Shown here in pieces: positions 1 through 13,231 of a DNA stretch of 64,000 nucleotides. The stretch covers positions 5,374,493 to 5,438,492 of the forward strand of contig NC_060115.1 in assembly GCF_021155765.1 (NCBI RefSeq), given 5' to 3'. The position numbers were made by a program, and so were the translations under genes. The notes under the pieces were generated by a model. It ran no database searches. It was given only the letters and a program-made list of their open reading frames with translations, and was not told where the DNA came from. The stretch comes from Diprion similis. Taxonomy: Eukaryota; Arthropoda; Insecta; Hymenoptera; Diprionidae. Positions within the stretch are counted from its first letter, which is position 1. The number at the start of each line of letters is the position of its first letter.

Positions 1-719
1 AAATTAAAAAAAGTGTGCAATCGCTTCGACTCGAATCAAAGCTCCTTTTTTCCTTTTCGCAGCATTGAAACAGCCAGATAATTTATCATTTGAATTGATC
101 TGACAATGAAATCGTGAATGGCGTGAACACCAAAAATGCAAACAAATACTGTCTCGATTCGATCATTCATTAGTCCTGATCAGAGAAAGCTTGGAATTTC
201 ATTCAGGCGTACCAAGCACGCAATTTCTTTTTTTATATTTTGCTGTTTGCTCTTCGTGAGTTTTTTTTTTTTTTTTGGATACATTGATGAGGTCTGCGAA
301 TTCGACAACAACTGCAGCGTGTGTGTGTGTGTGTAAAGTGAATCTTTTTGCATCGAAACAAATAGTTAAAAATTTCTTTCAAAAGTAGCCTTGTGAGTGC
401 ATGTAAAAAAGTGGTAATCCTGTATAAGATAATGAACCGATCATTGAAACGCGAAACTCGTAAAACTGGACCGTTCGTATTTTGAAAGTGTAATAAATAT
501 CGTTTCGGGTGCATCAGGAGCAGCGAAAGAGGCGCGTCGAAGGCAACCAAGGAGCTGCGGTAGAACGAAACGAAACGAAACGAAAGGAAGTAAACGAAAC
601 TGCTACGTTCGCGTTGGACGTGCAATGCACCTGCTGCCGGACTCTCTCCATCTTCCATCTCCCTTCTCTCCTCTCTCCGCTCTCTCCTCTCTTCTGTCCC
701 AAAATACACATCCAAAGGA

Positions 720-970
720 AGCCTGCGCCGCCTCCTCGGACGTAACGTAACGCAGCGCAGCGCAACGCAACGCAACGCAACGCACCGACACGCGTTCGCT
801 GCGCTCAAGACGCACGCGCGTGTGTAGCGCAGCGTGCGATAGAAGCGAGGCGCGCGCCGGCGCGCGCGTCTCTTCTCCCACCCCGTTTCCCATACGCGTG
901 CCATTCCTACGGATATATAAACCCGTACCTCCTGCTCCATACACGCCTGAAGAGCGTCATTATGCACCGT
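720..970 (+). promoter_or_regulatory. CpG-rich block with TATA-like site, possible promoter
   Basis: This is a sharply GC- and CpG-rich island in an AT-rich surround. It has alternating GC dinucleotides near 850-868 and a TATATAA at 914-920. The sequence 25-30 bases downstream (CTCCATACAC) is only a loose initiator. A promoter is one reading, but no exon with a good donor or a recognisable coding sequence follows it. It could equally be an unusual low-complexity island. Confidence 0.25.
741..783. repeat. Pentamer tandem repeat (CGTAA/CGCAG/CGCAA)
   Basis: About eight tandem 5-bp units drift from CGTAA through CGCAG to CGCAA. Because 5 is not a multiple of 3, the array opens long artefactual reading frames on both strands. 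Confidence 0.85.
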
Positions 971-3900
971 CTACGTGCAAGCCGATGCGCCACGCGCACT
1001 CCACCAACACCAAACTGATCAGACATGGTCTACAAGGGATGTACCTGATGGTTTGAGAAAAAAAAAAAAAAAAAAAAAAAATTGATGAAAATAAAAAAAC
1101 ACCAAACTGACCATCAAAACCTTATAGTTTTACGCATTTTTTGCATTAAATTTATTTTATACGAGTATGGTGAAAGAATTTGCATACTGAGTTGCTTTCA
1201 TGCACTGACTAGATGAAGGAAATCGCGCTGCGAGAAATTAGTGCAACGAATATCTTCTTCTAGTCTCTCGTTGCAGCGAATATTATCAATCTTTCAGAGA
1301 TGAAAAATTTTAAGATGAGGATAAACTCGAGCCTGATGAGTATTGTGTACTAATAGATTGCATTGTTATTCAACTGGTAATTTATTTTTAAAAAATTCAC
1401 TCGTTTCACATCGAAATCGAATTCGTATAAGAAACATTCTTCTTTCGGTTTTGAAATAAAAATTTCCAGGCCGATTATTCATCAATAATTCATTCATATT
1501 TGAAATATAGTAGAATACATTCGTCGCAAAGGTATAAAAGTTAATTGAGAAAAGTTTTTCAAAATCACTTGCGCGAATTAATGGAAGAAACGATGTGATA
1601 AAACTTTTTTAAATGGTTTAAAATTTCAATTATCATTAAAGAACGAAGACATTTTTCAAAATCATCATCCTCTGTAATAATAAATCTGTGATAAGCCCAG
1701 ATCAAAAATAAAAAATAAAAAGCTCTAACAATTGACACGAGTGGATTTTAATCCTGAAATAATCCGAGAATAAGAATAAAATGGAGCAAATTTGAAACTG
1801 TCCCAAAATCGTAACCGAATGTCTGCAAATGTCACCATTGGATGTTCAAAAAATTTGATGCAATCCATTGCGATCACATGCTAATCTTGTACAGTAAGTG
1901 TAAAAATGTCCCAAGCATCTGGAGAGGATTAATTTTTACAAGTAATATTTTCCACCACCGGAAGTCTTTAAACATTATGTAGAAGAAACGAATTGATTCG
2001 GAGATATTAGCGAATGCAAGCCTGCACGCGTCCACGCTCATGATATATGCGAACCCGAGAGTAAATACGAATCGCCTCGAGGGGTTTCGCGCCGGCGTCG
2101 AAAAGAAGCGAATAAATAAAACTCTTTTCACTCGTTGGTTGTATAATATGTGGCTGGACCACGTCACGGCTGTGAAGAACCGCAGGTACGCACTTAACGT
2201 TGAATGACGAAGTAAGGAGCCATCGACGAGAGATGAATGACAGGTGTCGAACGGTCGACGTGGTATTATCGCTTATAAAGGGATTGGCGCTTCGCTTTAA
2301 AGCCGCACGAAATAAGGCACGAAAATTACTCTCGCAAAATCAACCGTCTCTTGTATAACAGATGCTAATTGCCGCCTCGTTACGTCGACTACTTGCACTT
2401 ACTCCGCATTTTGCATCCTCTTCATACCTGCGGTGTAGAAAAACGTGGCTGAACAATTTAGTCAGTTTTAATTATACTTTTTTGTTTAAATTAATTCCTT
2501 TCAAATTTTCGTACATAGTTTCTAATGTGACTGTAAAATTCGAAAGTAGAAATTATTTTACAAAGATTTTTATCATCTTTCCTAGACAAGTTTGAGATTG
2601 GTTGTTTTGTGCACTGGCTCTGTTTCTTGTTTTTTTTTTTCAATCTTTTTTCATTGCTATTTGAAATTTACTCCAAACGTCTTCCAATATCCATTAAAAC
2701 TTCAAAAAAATAGGGAATATTGCCAGTCATATAGTGAGAACGAAAAATGAAAAAGCCATTGAAAAATGACAGCTGATTGCGACTAAAAGTGAAAAAAAAG
2801 AGTTAAACGAAAAAACAAAAAACCAGCCAAGACTTTTATGAATACTACAATCAACTATAAATTCGTTTAAACATGTAGTTAAAAATGTTGTGAAAATAAT
2901 TAAATAGAAACAATAAGTATATCGCAAGTTCAGCAATAGCTTGGTGATGTTCAGAATCAAAAATAGAATCCTTGAAAAAGCCTTAAAGCCATGGATTTTC
3001 AATTAAAATATACCCCCGGGGGTAGGCAACTCGACTGACGTTACTGTCGGAAGATTAAACAACTTGAAGGCGTCGGGGTTATAGCGGCTCGATTTCTGGT
3101 CAAAGATATAGCCCGAAGGTGATCGGAGTTGATGCAGGTCCATAACGAATCGGTCTGATCGGTTCAATTAAGCGTTTAGAAGCATTAGTTGACCGTTAAT
3201 AAGCCCGACTTGATCGACGTAGGAAATTTCTAATTCATATCTCGTGATCTATAGTCTTTCCGTTTCTGCTCGTTAACTATTTTTCAAAAGTCTCCTGCAC
3301 TCTACGGAGACTTGGAGTTAAATGCGCTAAACATTTTTCTTTGCACTTACAGACTGTCCCATAATTTTTGTTTTGTGTTAACTGCTAGGTTGAATCGTAT
3401 CTTGTTATTATTGTGATAACCGAGAGAATAAGGATGTTGAGTTTAAAAGGAAAGAGGTTTAAAATAATGTTCACGGCGCATTTATATAATTAATCAACGT
3501 TCGCTATACCGCTGATCATTTTAATCTATAAGATTTCTCGCACCATTATATAGAAACTTAGACCTAGGCCGATAGATATATTCCATACGTGAATATGAAA
3601 AGCGACACATTTGACGATATCAGGATCTTTAGCAAAATTAACACCCGGAACACCGTAGACATTATATTTGAATAACTTTCCCTCAAGTATCATCAACGAT
3701 TTCATAATTTCCATTAACAGTTTTATACGTTATTAACGTCATAGAATTATCGTGGATCGTCGACAGAGTCAGGTGTGCGTATAAAGAGCTTTATTTCCGC
3801 GCACCGTATGCAAATATACAGAGATCGAATGAGAACGATACGAATGTAGATATACTGTAATATCTACCTGCGCCTTATACCGGCTTTCTCTCTCGTACGA

Positions 3901-6900
3901 CTGCGGCTTATTCAATCACTCGATCATTAGCAGAAATTCAGCAATGGTGAAGGGCAGATCATTTTTGTTTTGAACCTATCTTACAGAGCCTGACATTCGG
4001 GATGGTCGATCATTCGAATGACGCATGCCTTTGGAATTCCAACGACGTTGCATCTCCACAACGATTTACGAATTATCAGAGTAAAAGGGAGTGAAAGGTA
4101 AATATTGCAAGAAAGTAATAATGTATGTGCATGATATGGCATTGGCATAAGCGAGTTGCTGATCGTCATAGCTGAGTGGATTTGGAACTGGTTATTAACC
4201 AGTATAAAATAGACCGTAAAATATTCATAGAATTACAAATTGGCATCGGTTAATGGCCATTGATTATTAGACCGAAATTTTCAATCCATCACACCCGCCA
4301 AGGTTTTAAGAATGTCGATATTGAAGTGCTTCTGCGTGCGATGCCTGATTAGACCCGGATTATTCGGCTCGTTCAGTAATTATCGGTGTCCGGAATAGGC
4401 CAATAGAGAAGTGAAAAAGTTGCCCAACCCATGAATGTGCTATGATATAGTGTGTAGTACAGATCTGTCAATCACCACATTTTAGCAATTAAATTTGCGG
4501 CAGTAAATTGTCTTCCTCATACCTTGTCCCAATGAATCCAGAAATCTGAATTTAATCACCTTGAGAATTAATTATCACAAATAATCCCTCCTGCTGTATA
4601 TAATTAAAAAAAAATTTTTTTTCTTCATTCCTGAACTTGCATCATACTTTTATCGTCAATTCGTAATACAAGTATGAGAAACGACGGCAAATCGGTATCG
4701 ACAGTATCACAAAGTATATAAATTAAGGGTGTACTTAAAGTATGATAACATTGACTATAATTATTTCCACCACACGATTAAGCGCGCGCGTTACGCTATT
4801 AAATCGTGAAATCCAAGCCGCACCTAAAGTGCCAGACAATTTTGCCTAAGTAGGCCAAGTCTAGACGGGTTTGTGCCCACCTATTCACACTTCACACGTT
4901 CTAACCACGTAAGATTTTTACACCACCCGTTGTTGATTTACCGTGCAGACCACTTGTTACACATCAAACGTAGGAATTGGGTTACAGAACGATACAGAGA
5001 CACGTGGATTCCTAATAAGTGAGATCGATCACATCCACATACGCGTGACTGAGGTCGCCGATCGTTACGGTGTTGCGTAAACAGCTCCTCAGAGTATGAA
5101 ATTACAATTCCGACTTTCTTCAGGATGAAACTTACTATTTCTGTCTTACACCTGCTGCGCCATTTTTTCACAGATATTACTTCATCTCCGACGAAATATA
5201 CGGCCGAGCGCTTCTTCCGCGAGAGAGTCGCGCTATTTGATTATGGTAATGAAAATTGGTACAGTTTGGATGTACATCGCAGACCGTGTTTCGAAGAGCA
5301 ATTGAATTTATTCACCTACCCAGCCTCTAGCTTGCGCCATTCTAATTGGCAAACTACGTCGCGAATGGAACTACAAAATGTTGATTACGAACACTTCAAT
5401 GGACTGGATCTACTTCGCAGTATACGCGTGAAAATTTTTATGTTTCCCTGCTGCACCGCGCAGCTGTGTAATAACCTTACTCGTCACAGGTGGCAAGCTC
5501 ATAAGCCTAAACCAGTTTCACATTTTTCTCCAACGGAAAATTAACACCGTAACACAACAAACAACGCGGCTATATCCTTCTCTCCGATTCGCGTCTTTAC
5601 CCTTTCATAGTATGGTCTGAAAAACGAATGAATATAAATGAATTTCAAAATACTTGAATAATAAAAAATAATCATTATTATCAATACCGGTATTACAAGA
5701 AACGAATGTGAATTTTACTATTCACGATCCGTTGAAAATCGTGGGAAAATTTTTCAGTCATAGTAACATTAGGTTTCGTCAATAACAACCAGAGTATTTC
5801 TTCCGATACAGTATTTGCAGAAATTTGTGCACCTCAAGGTTTTGAAAGGCTTTTGACTTCTGGGCAATCCCACCATTCAATAATTCCGCAACGCTTCGCG
5901 TTGCTCCGGTTTCGATCCGATACAAGCTATTACATCATTCTACCCGCCCCGCGAAATGTATTAGAAATTTGACCGGAAGCCTACGGCCAAAGTCTACATC
6001 TATGATTACTCGATTCCGTTCAAGAGCCGAGGTTCATTCGGAGGCCGAGGTCATCAGACCTTTTCGACACCCACAATAACTCACAAAAGTCCTTCGGAAT
6101 TGAAGCCTAGATATTTTTCAAATCCTGTTCACTTTTGATTAATTATTTATCCTTATAGCTAAGTAGTTTTCACATATAAAACGATATAAATTCCGAATTG
6201 CAATAGTCGTAATCGCGTTAAACACGTCACACAGTCTAGCTGAAAGGAATCAAACACGCAAGACTCTATTCCCCGTGTCAATAATTAGCTTCTCCTTCCA
6301 ATCTCGACTTCCCATTGTAATTTGCATATCCTACGAACAAGTATAAATGTACACATCCGACATACGACGAATGCAGACCACGAACATTTTCCTTTCCTTT
6401 CCTTTATTTTCATAGCCTGCATGATCGTGTGTGTTTGTGCGTGATGATAATTATACCGGGTTATAACAACTCTGTGAATCGTAAATGAACATTAGCCTCA
6501 AATGCACAGAACTTGCACGGAATCCTGCTGCAGTGATTTCACACGAGTTTTTTTTCCATCCTTTCTTTCGTTAGCATTTAAATGCACTTAAATGCATTCT
6601 TGACTCGACTTTTACAGAATATATAACATACTTTGATTTCGTAAAATTTTCCATCATCACGTACAAGAACGCGCAGGATTTGTAATCGACACCGTTCCAC
6701 GTGCTGCGTCAAATATATTACGTACTCGGAGCGTTATGACAGGCAGATTAATTATTAATCCCCCTCCCCCTCCCCCTCCCCCCCCGGCCCACCTCGCTAG
6801 CTGCATACCGAGTAGCTCGAGATAAATATGCAAAGGCCAGGTTTGTCCCAGTGCGAATGGTATCGCGAAAACCAATATTTCGAGACGAAAAAGAAGAAAA

Positions 6901-7553
6901 AAACAAGCAAAAATTCCGCTCTCACCTGACAGTTATTCAAATGCAAACACCCTCGATACCAGCTCGGTATGTCAAAGCAACACGTGCGGTGGAATATGGC
7001 GTAGGCAAAATCGTACAAGTAGGCATGTTTGCCTTCATTCAAGTAACTTCTGAACCGTGACTTTATATTCAGGAGGTGCATATTATAAGCACACGGGTAC
7101 TCGGAAAAACTGGTTATTCAATAGAGTATAAGACAGTTCCGATAAGCGTTAAGCGGTACAATGCAATACGTCAGGCCCACGTCGTGTCTGGTCCATAGGA
7201 ACACAGACGGGAATAAGAAATGGAATCACAATGGAATATTAATAATATCTCGAGAATAATGAATTCCGATTCACGGAGGGGATTCACGGGTTGCAAAATC
7301 GTTCTGCACGGCGGCGGGCTGGTTCGAATGAACACTGGATGAAAATTAGTTCGTACAGTTTTGGGACAGAGCTTGAAGGATAATTGCGATTTGTATATGT
7401 TTATAAAGGCAGAAGAGAAAGGAGCGAGAGAATGCGTTGCGCTTTGCAGTTGCACGGGGAAAACAACGGTGTAATAATATCATTGCAGGAAAGTGGAATT
7501 TCCTCCTGTTCACTGCCGTGGATAATTGGGGTGGAGGTGGTGAGCTCGCTCAT

Positions 7554-7583
7554 AAGTCGTAAGTCGTAAGTCGTAAGTCGTAA
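7554..7583. repeat. 7-bp tandem repeat, 4 copies of AAGTCGT
   Basis: Four perfect head-to-tail AAGTCGT units occupy 7554-7581. This is a minisatellite-like array with no visible function. Confidence 0.9.
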
Positions 7584-10557
7584 TGCGGACCTTTCGACTC
7601 TGATTGATATCTCCGCTAAGTGCCCGCGGAACGACGTGGGTGAAGAACTCGCGTGTTTGTGTAATTCCGTAACACGAGGAATAATTTAAACGAGGAAATA
7701 GTCGATCAGCAAACTATAGCGATACGTGGATTAAAATGAATTTTTTTTTAATAAATTAAAATCTCAAAATTTTTTGTAAAAAACTAGAAAACACACATCT
7801 TTCAATAAATCACTTTACCACTGTAAGAACAATTGACATTATACACGATTATGTCCCGATACCGAAACGAAATTTGAAAGTAGAGGAAGCATTAAAGTCG
7901 CGAATGTTGCAAATTAGAGGCTTTTTTTAATCGTTTCCTGATCGTGACTTGCGTCGATTCAACGGATAAGCCCCTCGTGTAAAATAATCATCGAACAATT
8001 TTCATCCCTGTATTTTGTCCTTACAAAGTCGAAGCCCTCAATAATTAGCGGCAAGCCCTGCAGCCGTGTTCCCGAGGTATAGAATTGGGCAGGGCCGTAT
8101 AAGGACGTACCAGGGCCCTCGGAAAAAAATGAAGAATCAACCATGAGTTTTTTCTACGTAAATTACGTGGCTTAAATACTTTTGATAAAATAATATCGAT
8201 TTCCTGAAACGATTTGAGAATTGATTTGTGATGAAAAAAATTTTCAAAAGTCTAAAAAGCGGAAGGCGATTCTTCTCAAAATTGTACAAACGTCCCTAAG
8301 ATTCGTGAAAGGATATCTCGATTCAGCTGTTCCGGCATGCATTACGCTGCAGCTATTACATCAATTGAACTGCACGCGGCATACGCATCGGCTAGTCTGT
8401 GGTTAGCTGATATCCGATACGGTTGATTACATGCGCGTTAAAGACGATTTTTCAAACACCAATTTTCGGGAGCGTTACAACCCGGCGGCAGCAGGAAGCG
8501 TAACGAATATCAAAGATTGATTCTTGAAGGCGATCCTGCGCACCGCCTCGGGGTGTGAATCGGCTTTGGTAAAGTATCACCTACGGTGCATGATCGAGGT
8601 GAAAATTTCACGCAGTCAGAAGATACCGGTCAGGTAAGTCAAATTTTTATGATCATTATTATCCTTGTTCGTCGCTAAGATAGTTTATATCGCAAAGAGT
8701 GATTCAAAAATCGATTCATTTTCACTCTGTTAAGCACAGCTTGAACCTTCTAAAAATCGATACAGTCTCAAGATCAAATTTGCATAAGCTGTTTAAAAAA
8801 GTGACTTGCAAAATTTTTTCAATTTTGAAAAATTCGTCCATTTTAATCTAGTTTAGAATTCTTTTCAAACCGATTATGAAAATTTCATGTATATATGTAC
8901 ATACTTGTAGCTTTGATCATGCAAATTGCGTTTTAGATTTTATCATGCATTGTTCACGGATCGCGAAACACGGACGAAATTCGTTTCGATTTAATTTAAT
9001 TACACGGATACTTTACGCAGGCGTTTGTAATTAAGCAGAGAAAATTACATGCTTGGAAGTTTGATTGATTATTCGTAATGACGATACCGGTAATAGCTAA
9101 CAGGAAACTATATGTTTTCAGTGGATGGAACTTAAGATTAAATGCTACGTTTGATGGATTTTTATTTTATTTGCATTAGCTTCGTGCTCCCAAGCGCGTG
9201 TACCGAACAGATTTTGCGAAATGTGAATATCTGATCGTAAATTGTTGCGATTAATATTCGTGGATACATGTTAGAATTATTTATCGACGTCTAATCAGCA
9301 CGACTCAACCATAATTCAGGATCAACGATGCGTTTGACAGCAGAAGCAAGATCGCCGACGATTAAGGATGAAAGTTAGACGAAGAGAAAGAACCGTTTAA
9401 AAATTTCCGGCAATTTCGTTCGTCTGCCAATGATGGTGAACACGAATGACGCATCACCTCTACTACTAAATTCAAATGACAAAAAAACTAAGATATCAAT
9501 AATTTGAAAAAAGGTTTCATAATTAGAACTTTGAAAATATTCAAATTCTCGCCTTTTTCATTCTGTTTTAATTCTTTGGGGCTTTCCTTGTTTACGATAG
9601 AAATCTCCAGAGTTCGTCTGGAAAAATTTTATATAGCAAATAGTTAACTCTGTTGTGGATAAGAATTTATTTGTGTAAACACATGCACTTCAATAAATGC
9701 TTATATAACTAATTAACTATACTATAATGTGAGATTTTTACAACGTTTTTCATACAACTCGTGGGAATCTGGTCGGAGAACAAAATGAGCCCAAAACATT
9801 AGACTAGATTAAAAGATCCTCAATTGTATGATTCGAATTTCATCTGCAGATGATTCAGTTCCAATACAAAGTACAAATATTGTTCAATTCGTCTTTTCCA
9901 CGATTAGCGCAAACCACAAAATCAGCAAAGTTTTCTTCAACCGATTTCTTACATTTCCAAACTTTAGACACGTTCGGCCCACAGAATTTTTAAACCGATT
10001 TAAGAATCAGTTTACGTAGGAGGAGAGCCGAGCCGATCGACGATGCACTTTCGAAAAATTAATATCGCGTGACTGTTATTCAGATGAAATTGATCGTCGT
10101 CGATTATCTCGATCGAAAATTTGAGGAATCGGAAAGTCAGCATAACGAACAGACCACCAGTAACCGATGTCAGCAAATCCCATAAATTTCGATTCTCGGC
10201 AAATTTTCTGATCGAAATCGCCAGATAATGATGCGAAGGATCGAAAGCCACTGCGTAAGACTCCAGACATAATAAATAGAAAGAAAAAGAGAACAAAAAC
10301 AAAAACAAAAACAAAAACAAAAAAACACCTCCCAGGGATTTAGCCCCCCGGTAGACCCGCGCAAGGGCGACGGTCGCGGCGCGGTGAAAGGCGAATCGTT
10401 TTGGAATCGGTATCAGATCCCAGCATGAAGTCCTGGTCGTAGAAGTTTACCATACGTGCTGCACGTACACGTCGATTCGTTAGTATATGTGACTCCGGAG
10501 TGCAGAAGGGGCTTCCGCAAGGTCCAGTGGGAGGGCGACTCGAACTTTGCTCGAAGC

Positions 10558-10591
10558 TATATATGCTGGGAATAATGATGTCTGGTCACTT
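10558..10591 (+). promoter_or_regulatory. y: TATA box plus initiator, putative yellow core promoter
   Basis: TATATAT lies at 10558-10564 and an arthropod-type initiator TCACTT at 10586-10591. The initiator A at 10588 is 30 bases downstream of the first T of the TATA box, the canonical spacing. The DNA just upstream is locally less AT-rich. Immediately downstream is a 162-base ATG-free stretch ending in a strong donor (AAC|GTAAGT). This pairs naturally with the acceptor six bases before the yellow start codon. The motifs and spacing are seen directly; assignment to yellow is inference from position and splice compatibility. Confidence 0.55.
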
Positions 10592-10749
10592 AGACAGTTG
10601 GTGCCATCATCTAGTGCGGCATTAGTGAGACGGGAAGATCGGATTAACTCGATTAGGAAATAACCGTTCGCTGAGAGATCGTGAATCGGGATTTTATTTC
10701 CGGAGGGAATTTTTGTTTCTTTTCGTTGTTTTCCCACCGTTGAAAAAAC
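10588..10749 (+). other. y: Putative non-coding first exon (5' UTR) of yellow
   Basis: The proposed leader exon runs from the initiator A to C10749, followed by the donor GTAAGT at 10750. It contains no ATG in any frame. The partner acceptor is the pyrimidine-rich tract ending in CAG at 12961-12963. Joining the two gives a 5' UTR of 168 bases with only GTGAAG between the splice junction and the start codon. It implies a 2.2-kb leader intron that carries a palindromic element. Confidence 0.5.
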
Positions 10750-11128
10750 GTAAGTAGTCGATAAGTGAAATTTTATTATTATTCCTTCTTTTTCCTTCAA
10801 GTTTTTTTTTTAAGATCTGTTTTATTTTTCTCTCTTCAAGACTGAGGCAACTGAAATTTTATATGTCCTTTTTTATTATACTCACTTGTGGTGCGGTATA
10901 ATTGTCTTGAAATTACTACATTTTCTTGTCATTCCAAAGATGTCTAAAACGTTATTGTGCAACGATATTAATTTTAATTTTTCCTTTCAATTTCTAGTAA
11001 CTGTAAAAAAAGGAATATTCTTCAGTGTAATCTCGCGCTCGTTACCTTATCAATTTACCTTAAGTTATCCTGATGGGACGAAATTAAACGCTACGTAACT
11101 TGCATATGAAGGATATCACGGTACCATT

Positions 11129-11826
11129 TCGTCGGGTTAGTGGAATAAAGAGCCACCTCGGTTTTGAAGTCAAAAACAGGACAACTCGCGTTTAAAGTTG
11201 AAAAAAGAGACACGTCGTTTTGATTTTCAAAAACCGGATACGTCGTAGATTCGTCTAAAAAATAAATTCATTCATCATATAATTTCTTTGTTTACTGAAT
11301 TGTTTTTTTAAAGTGAAAAATTTGGAATTTTTAAAAATTATAATCCAGGTGTATTATCATGTGCAATAAAAGTTGCAAAAAAGAATGTCATAACGACATG
11401 GCTTGTAAACGTACCATTATTTCAATTTTAATTTCCTCAGATCGCTTATTATAAAATGATATTAGAAGCAATCAACGGAAAGTAAAATTGCAATAATGGT
11501 CCGTTTACAAGCCGCGTTGTTACGACATTCTTTTTTTGCAAATTTTATTGCACATGATAATACACCTGGGTTATAATTTTGAAAAATTCCAAATTTTACA
11601 CTTTAAAAAACAATTCAGTAAACAAAAAAGTTATAATTTGAAATGAGAAATGAATTTATTACAAAAAAATCTGTGCGAGTTGTCTTTTTTTTTTACTTCA
11701 AACCCGCGGTGCCACGTTTTTGAAGTTTAAAACCGACTTGTCGCTTTCTCGAACTTCAAAAAAAACCTGCGTGTCTCTTTTTCGAAATTAAAAACAACGT
11801 GTCTCTTTGTTCCACTGACCCGACGA
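11129..11826. mobile_element. Palindromic foldback element, family F (about 0.7 kb hairpin)
   Basis: Two arms of about 345 bp are near-complete reverse complements meeting near 11478. The outer ends read TCGTCGGGTTAGTGGAA on the left and, reverse-complemented, TCGTCGGGTCAGTGGAA on the right. Deeper matches include the GTGCAATAAAA, TTTACAAGCC and ACTGAATTGTTTT blocks present on both sides. Within each outer arm there are degenerate direct repeats of about 30 bp (GAGACACGTCGTTTT-like). There is no coding frame and no obvious target duplication. It lies in the proposed leader intron of yellow. Confidence 0.85.
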
Positions 11827-12969
11827 CTTTCAATTATATCAAGATTGAGTGAGAGTAGAGTCCCGGAATAAGGCTGCGACGAACTCGGATGCAATGCAAA
11901 AATTCCGTAGAACTTCCGGTATAAGCAAGACCGATTGCACCAACGACTCGCCGGAGTTTCTCTCTGCGAGTTTATAGCCTGTCAAGAAGAAATTTGTTTT
12001 TTATCGAAACATCGCTGATCAGCGCCGATTAAAACAATCGTACATTAACATACGGTGCGCATGATCGTATAGCAGAAATAACTGGCTCGACGAGTTTTGC
12101 GCATTCAATTCTGCCCATGCCACTACGCAACCTGCGTCAATATGCATATTTCAGCACACCGGAATAATTGCGACTTGATGAATAGCAATTTATGCCCAAA
12201 ATCGTCACCGGTTCATCTAATTCGACCTAATTATCAATGTTTTTAAAAAAAAAAATTTTAATTTGTTTTATTCTTACCAAAACGAAAATCGCGAAGCTTT
12301 CCCTTAGTAGAAATCTATCTAGTTTTTCCAGAATGTAAACGATGACTTTACACCAGAAAAAATTTATCCAAAATATAAACACAAATTTGTCGGTAGAGTT
12401 AAAAAAATTACAATTAAGTTTCTGAAGAAATACTGGATCAATGTTTGAAACTGATCGATATTCACGGTTTGATATTCCGTAACAAGACACTACATTTTCC
12501 TAATTTTTCTTTATCAATATCCTGAATATTTTCCTGCTCAAATCAGATATAATTTTTAGATACTTTCCCGTACCCAGGATTTTTCGATTCTAATAAGAAG
12601 AAAAAAGATCGCATATTAGTACAAAAAAAAAAAAAAAAAAAAAAACACGGGATTTGAAATTAAATGATAACAAAGGAGTCACCGTGTAGATGGAATGCAA
12701 GTAGGCGCATAATGAATCGTAGCCCGATATGTACGGTAAACCGCAGTTTCGATTTTTTTTTTGTTAAGGATCGTCTGCACTTTCACTGCCGTAAGCTTGA
12801 CCTTTAATTTTTTTTATGCGCAAATAACTCTGGCGGACTGCAAAATCTCATTTTCAAATATGTACGCCTACCTATGCGTACCTATCTGTACTACGTAACT
12901 AGGCAAAAACAGCGCGGGAAAATTTTGGACTTCATTAATTTCCCTCCCTGATTGAATTGCCAGGTGAAG

Positions 12970-13231
12970 ATGAACTCGTCGTCGCGAGTTTCCCTCGTCC
13001 TGGGAATGACGATGGTCTTCTTGGGTGTGGCGAACGGCTGGGGATCAAACCTCGGGCACGCTGCCCTCCTGGAACGATTCTCATGGAACATCCTGGACTT
13101 CGCATATCCCGATGAGCTGAGCAGACAGCTAGCAATAGCGAGGGGTGAATACGTTCCGGAAAATGCCCTTCCCGTCGGTATCGAGATATGGCAGAACAAG
13201 CTGTTCGTCACGGTGCCAAGATGGAAAGACG
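12970..13231 (+). CDS. y: yellow coding exon 1 (signal peptide and N terminus)
   Basis: Encodes residues 1-87 plus the first base of codon 88. The donor is G|GTGAGT at 13232 (phase 1). An upstream in-frame TTG at 12952 is not the start, because CAG at 12961-12963 reads as a splice acceptor and ATG 12970 begins a clean signal peptide. Confidence 0.9.

Larger units (their letters stand above)
1..10557. other. Intergenic region, no supportable gene
   Basis: I found no exon chain, conserved protein motif or RNA gene in this stretch. Open frames are short, or are produced by low-complexity DNA. The longest is a 244-codon frame on the minus strand at 233-967, translated largely from CpG-rich pentamer repeats and pyrimidine tracts. 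A 139-codon frame at 5125-5544 (+) has no recognisable domain. Simple-sequence DNA includes a GT run at about 317-332 and an A run at about 1058-1080. The right end leads into the promoter of yellow, so cis-regulatory DNA for that gene may lie here, but I see no specific enhancer signature. Confidence 0.6.

Noticed and set aside
233..967. 244-codon minus-strand open frame
   Set aside because: It is produced by pentamer repeats, CpG runs and CT tracts: Arg- and Cys-Val-Ala-Leu-repetitive, with no domain and no splice logic.
5125..5544. 139-codon + strand open frame
   Set aside because: Composition is not clearly coding, no motif is recognisable, and a minus-strand frame overlaps its start. 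It is the best stand-alone frame in the left 12 kb, but I cannot support it as a gene.
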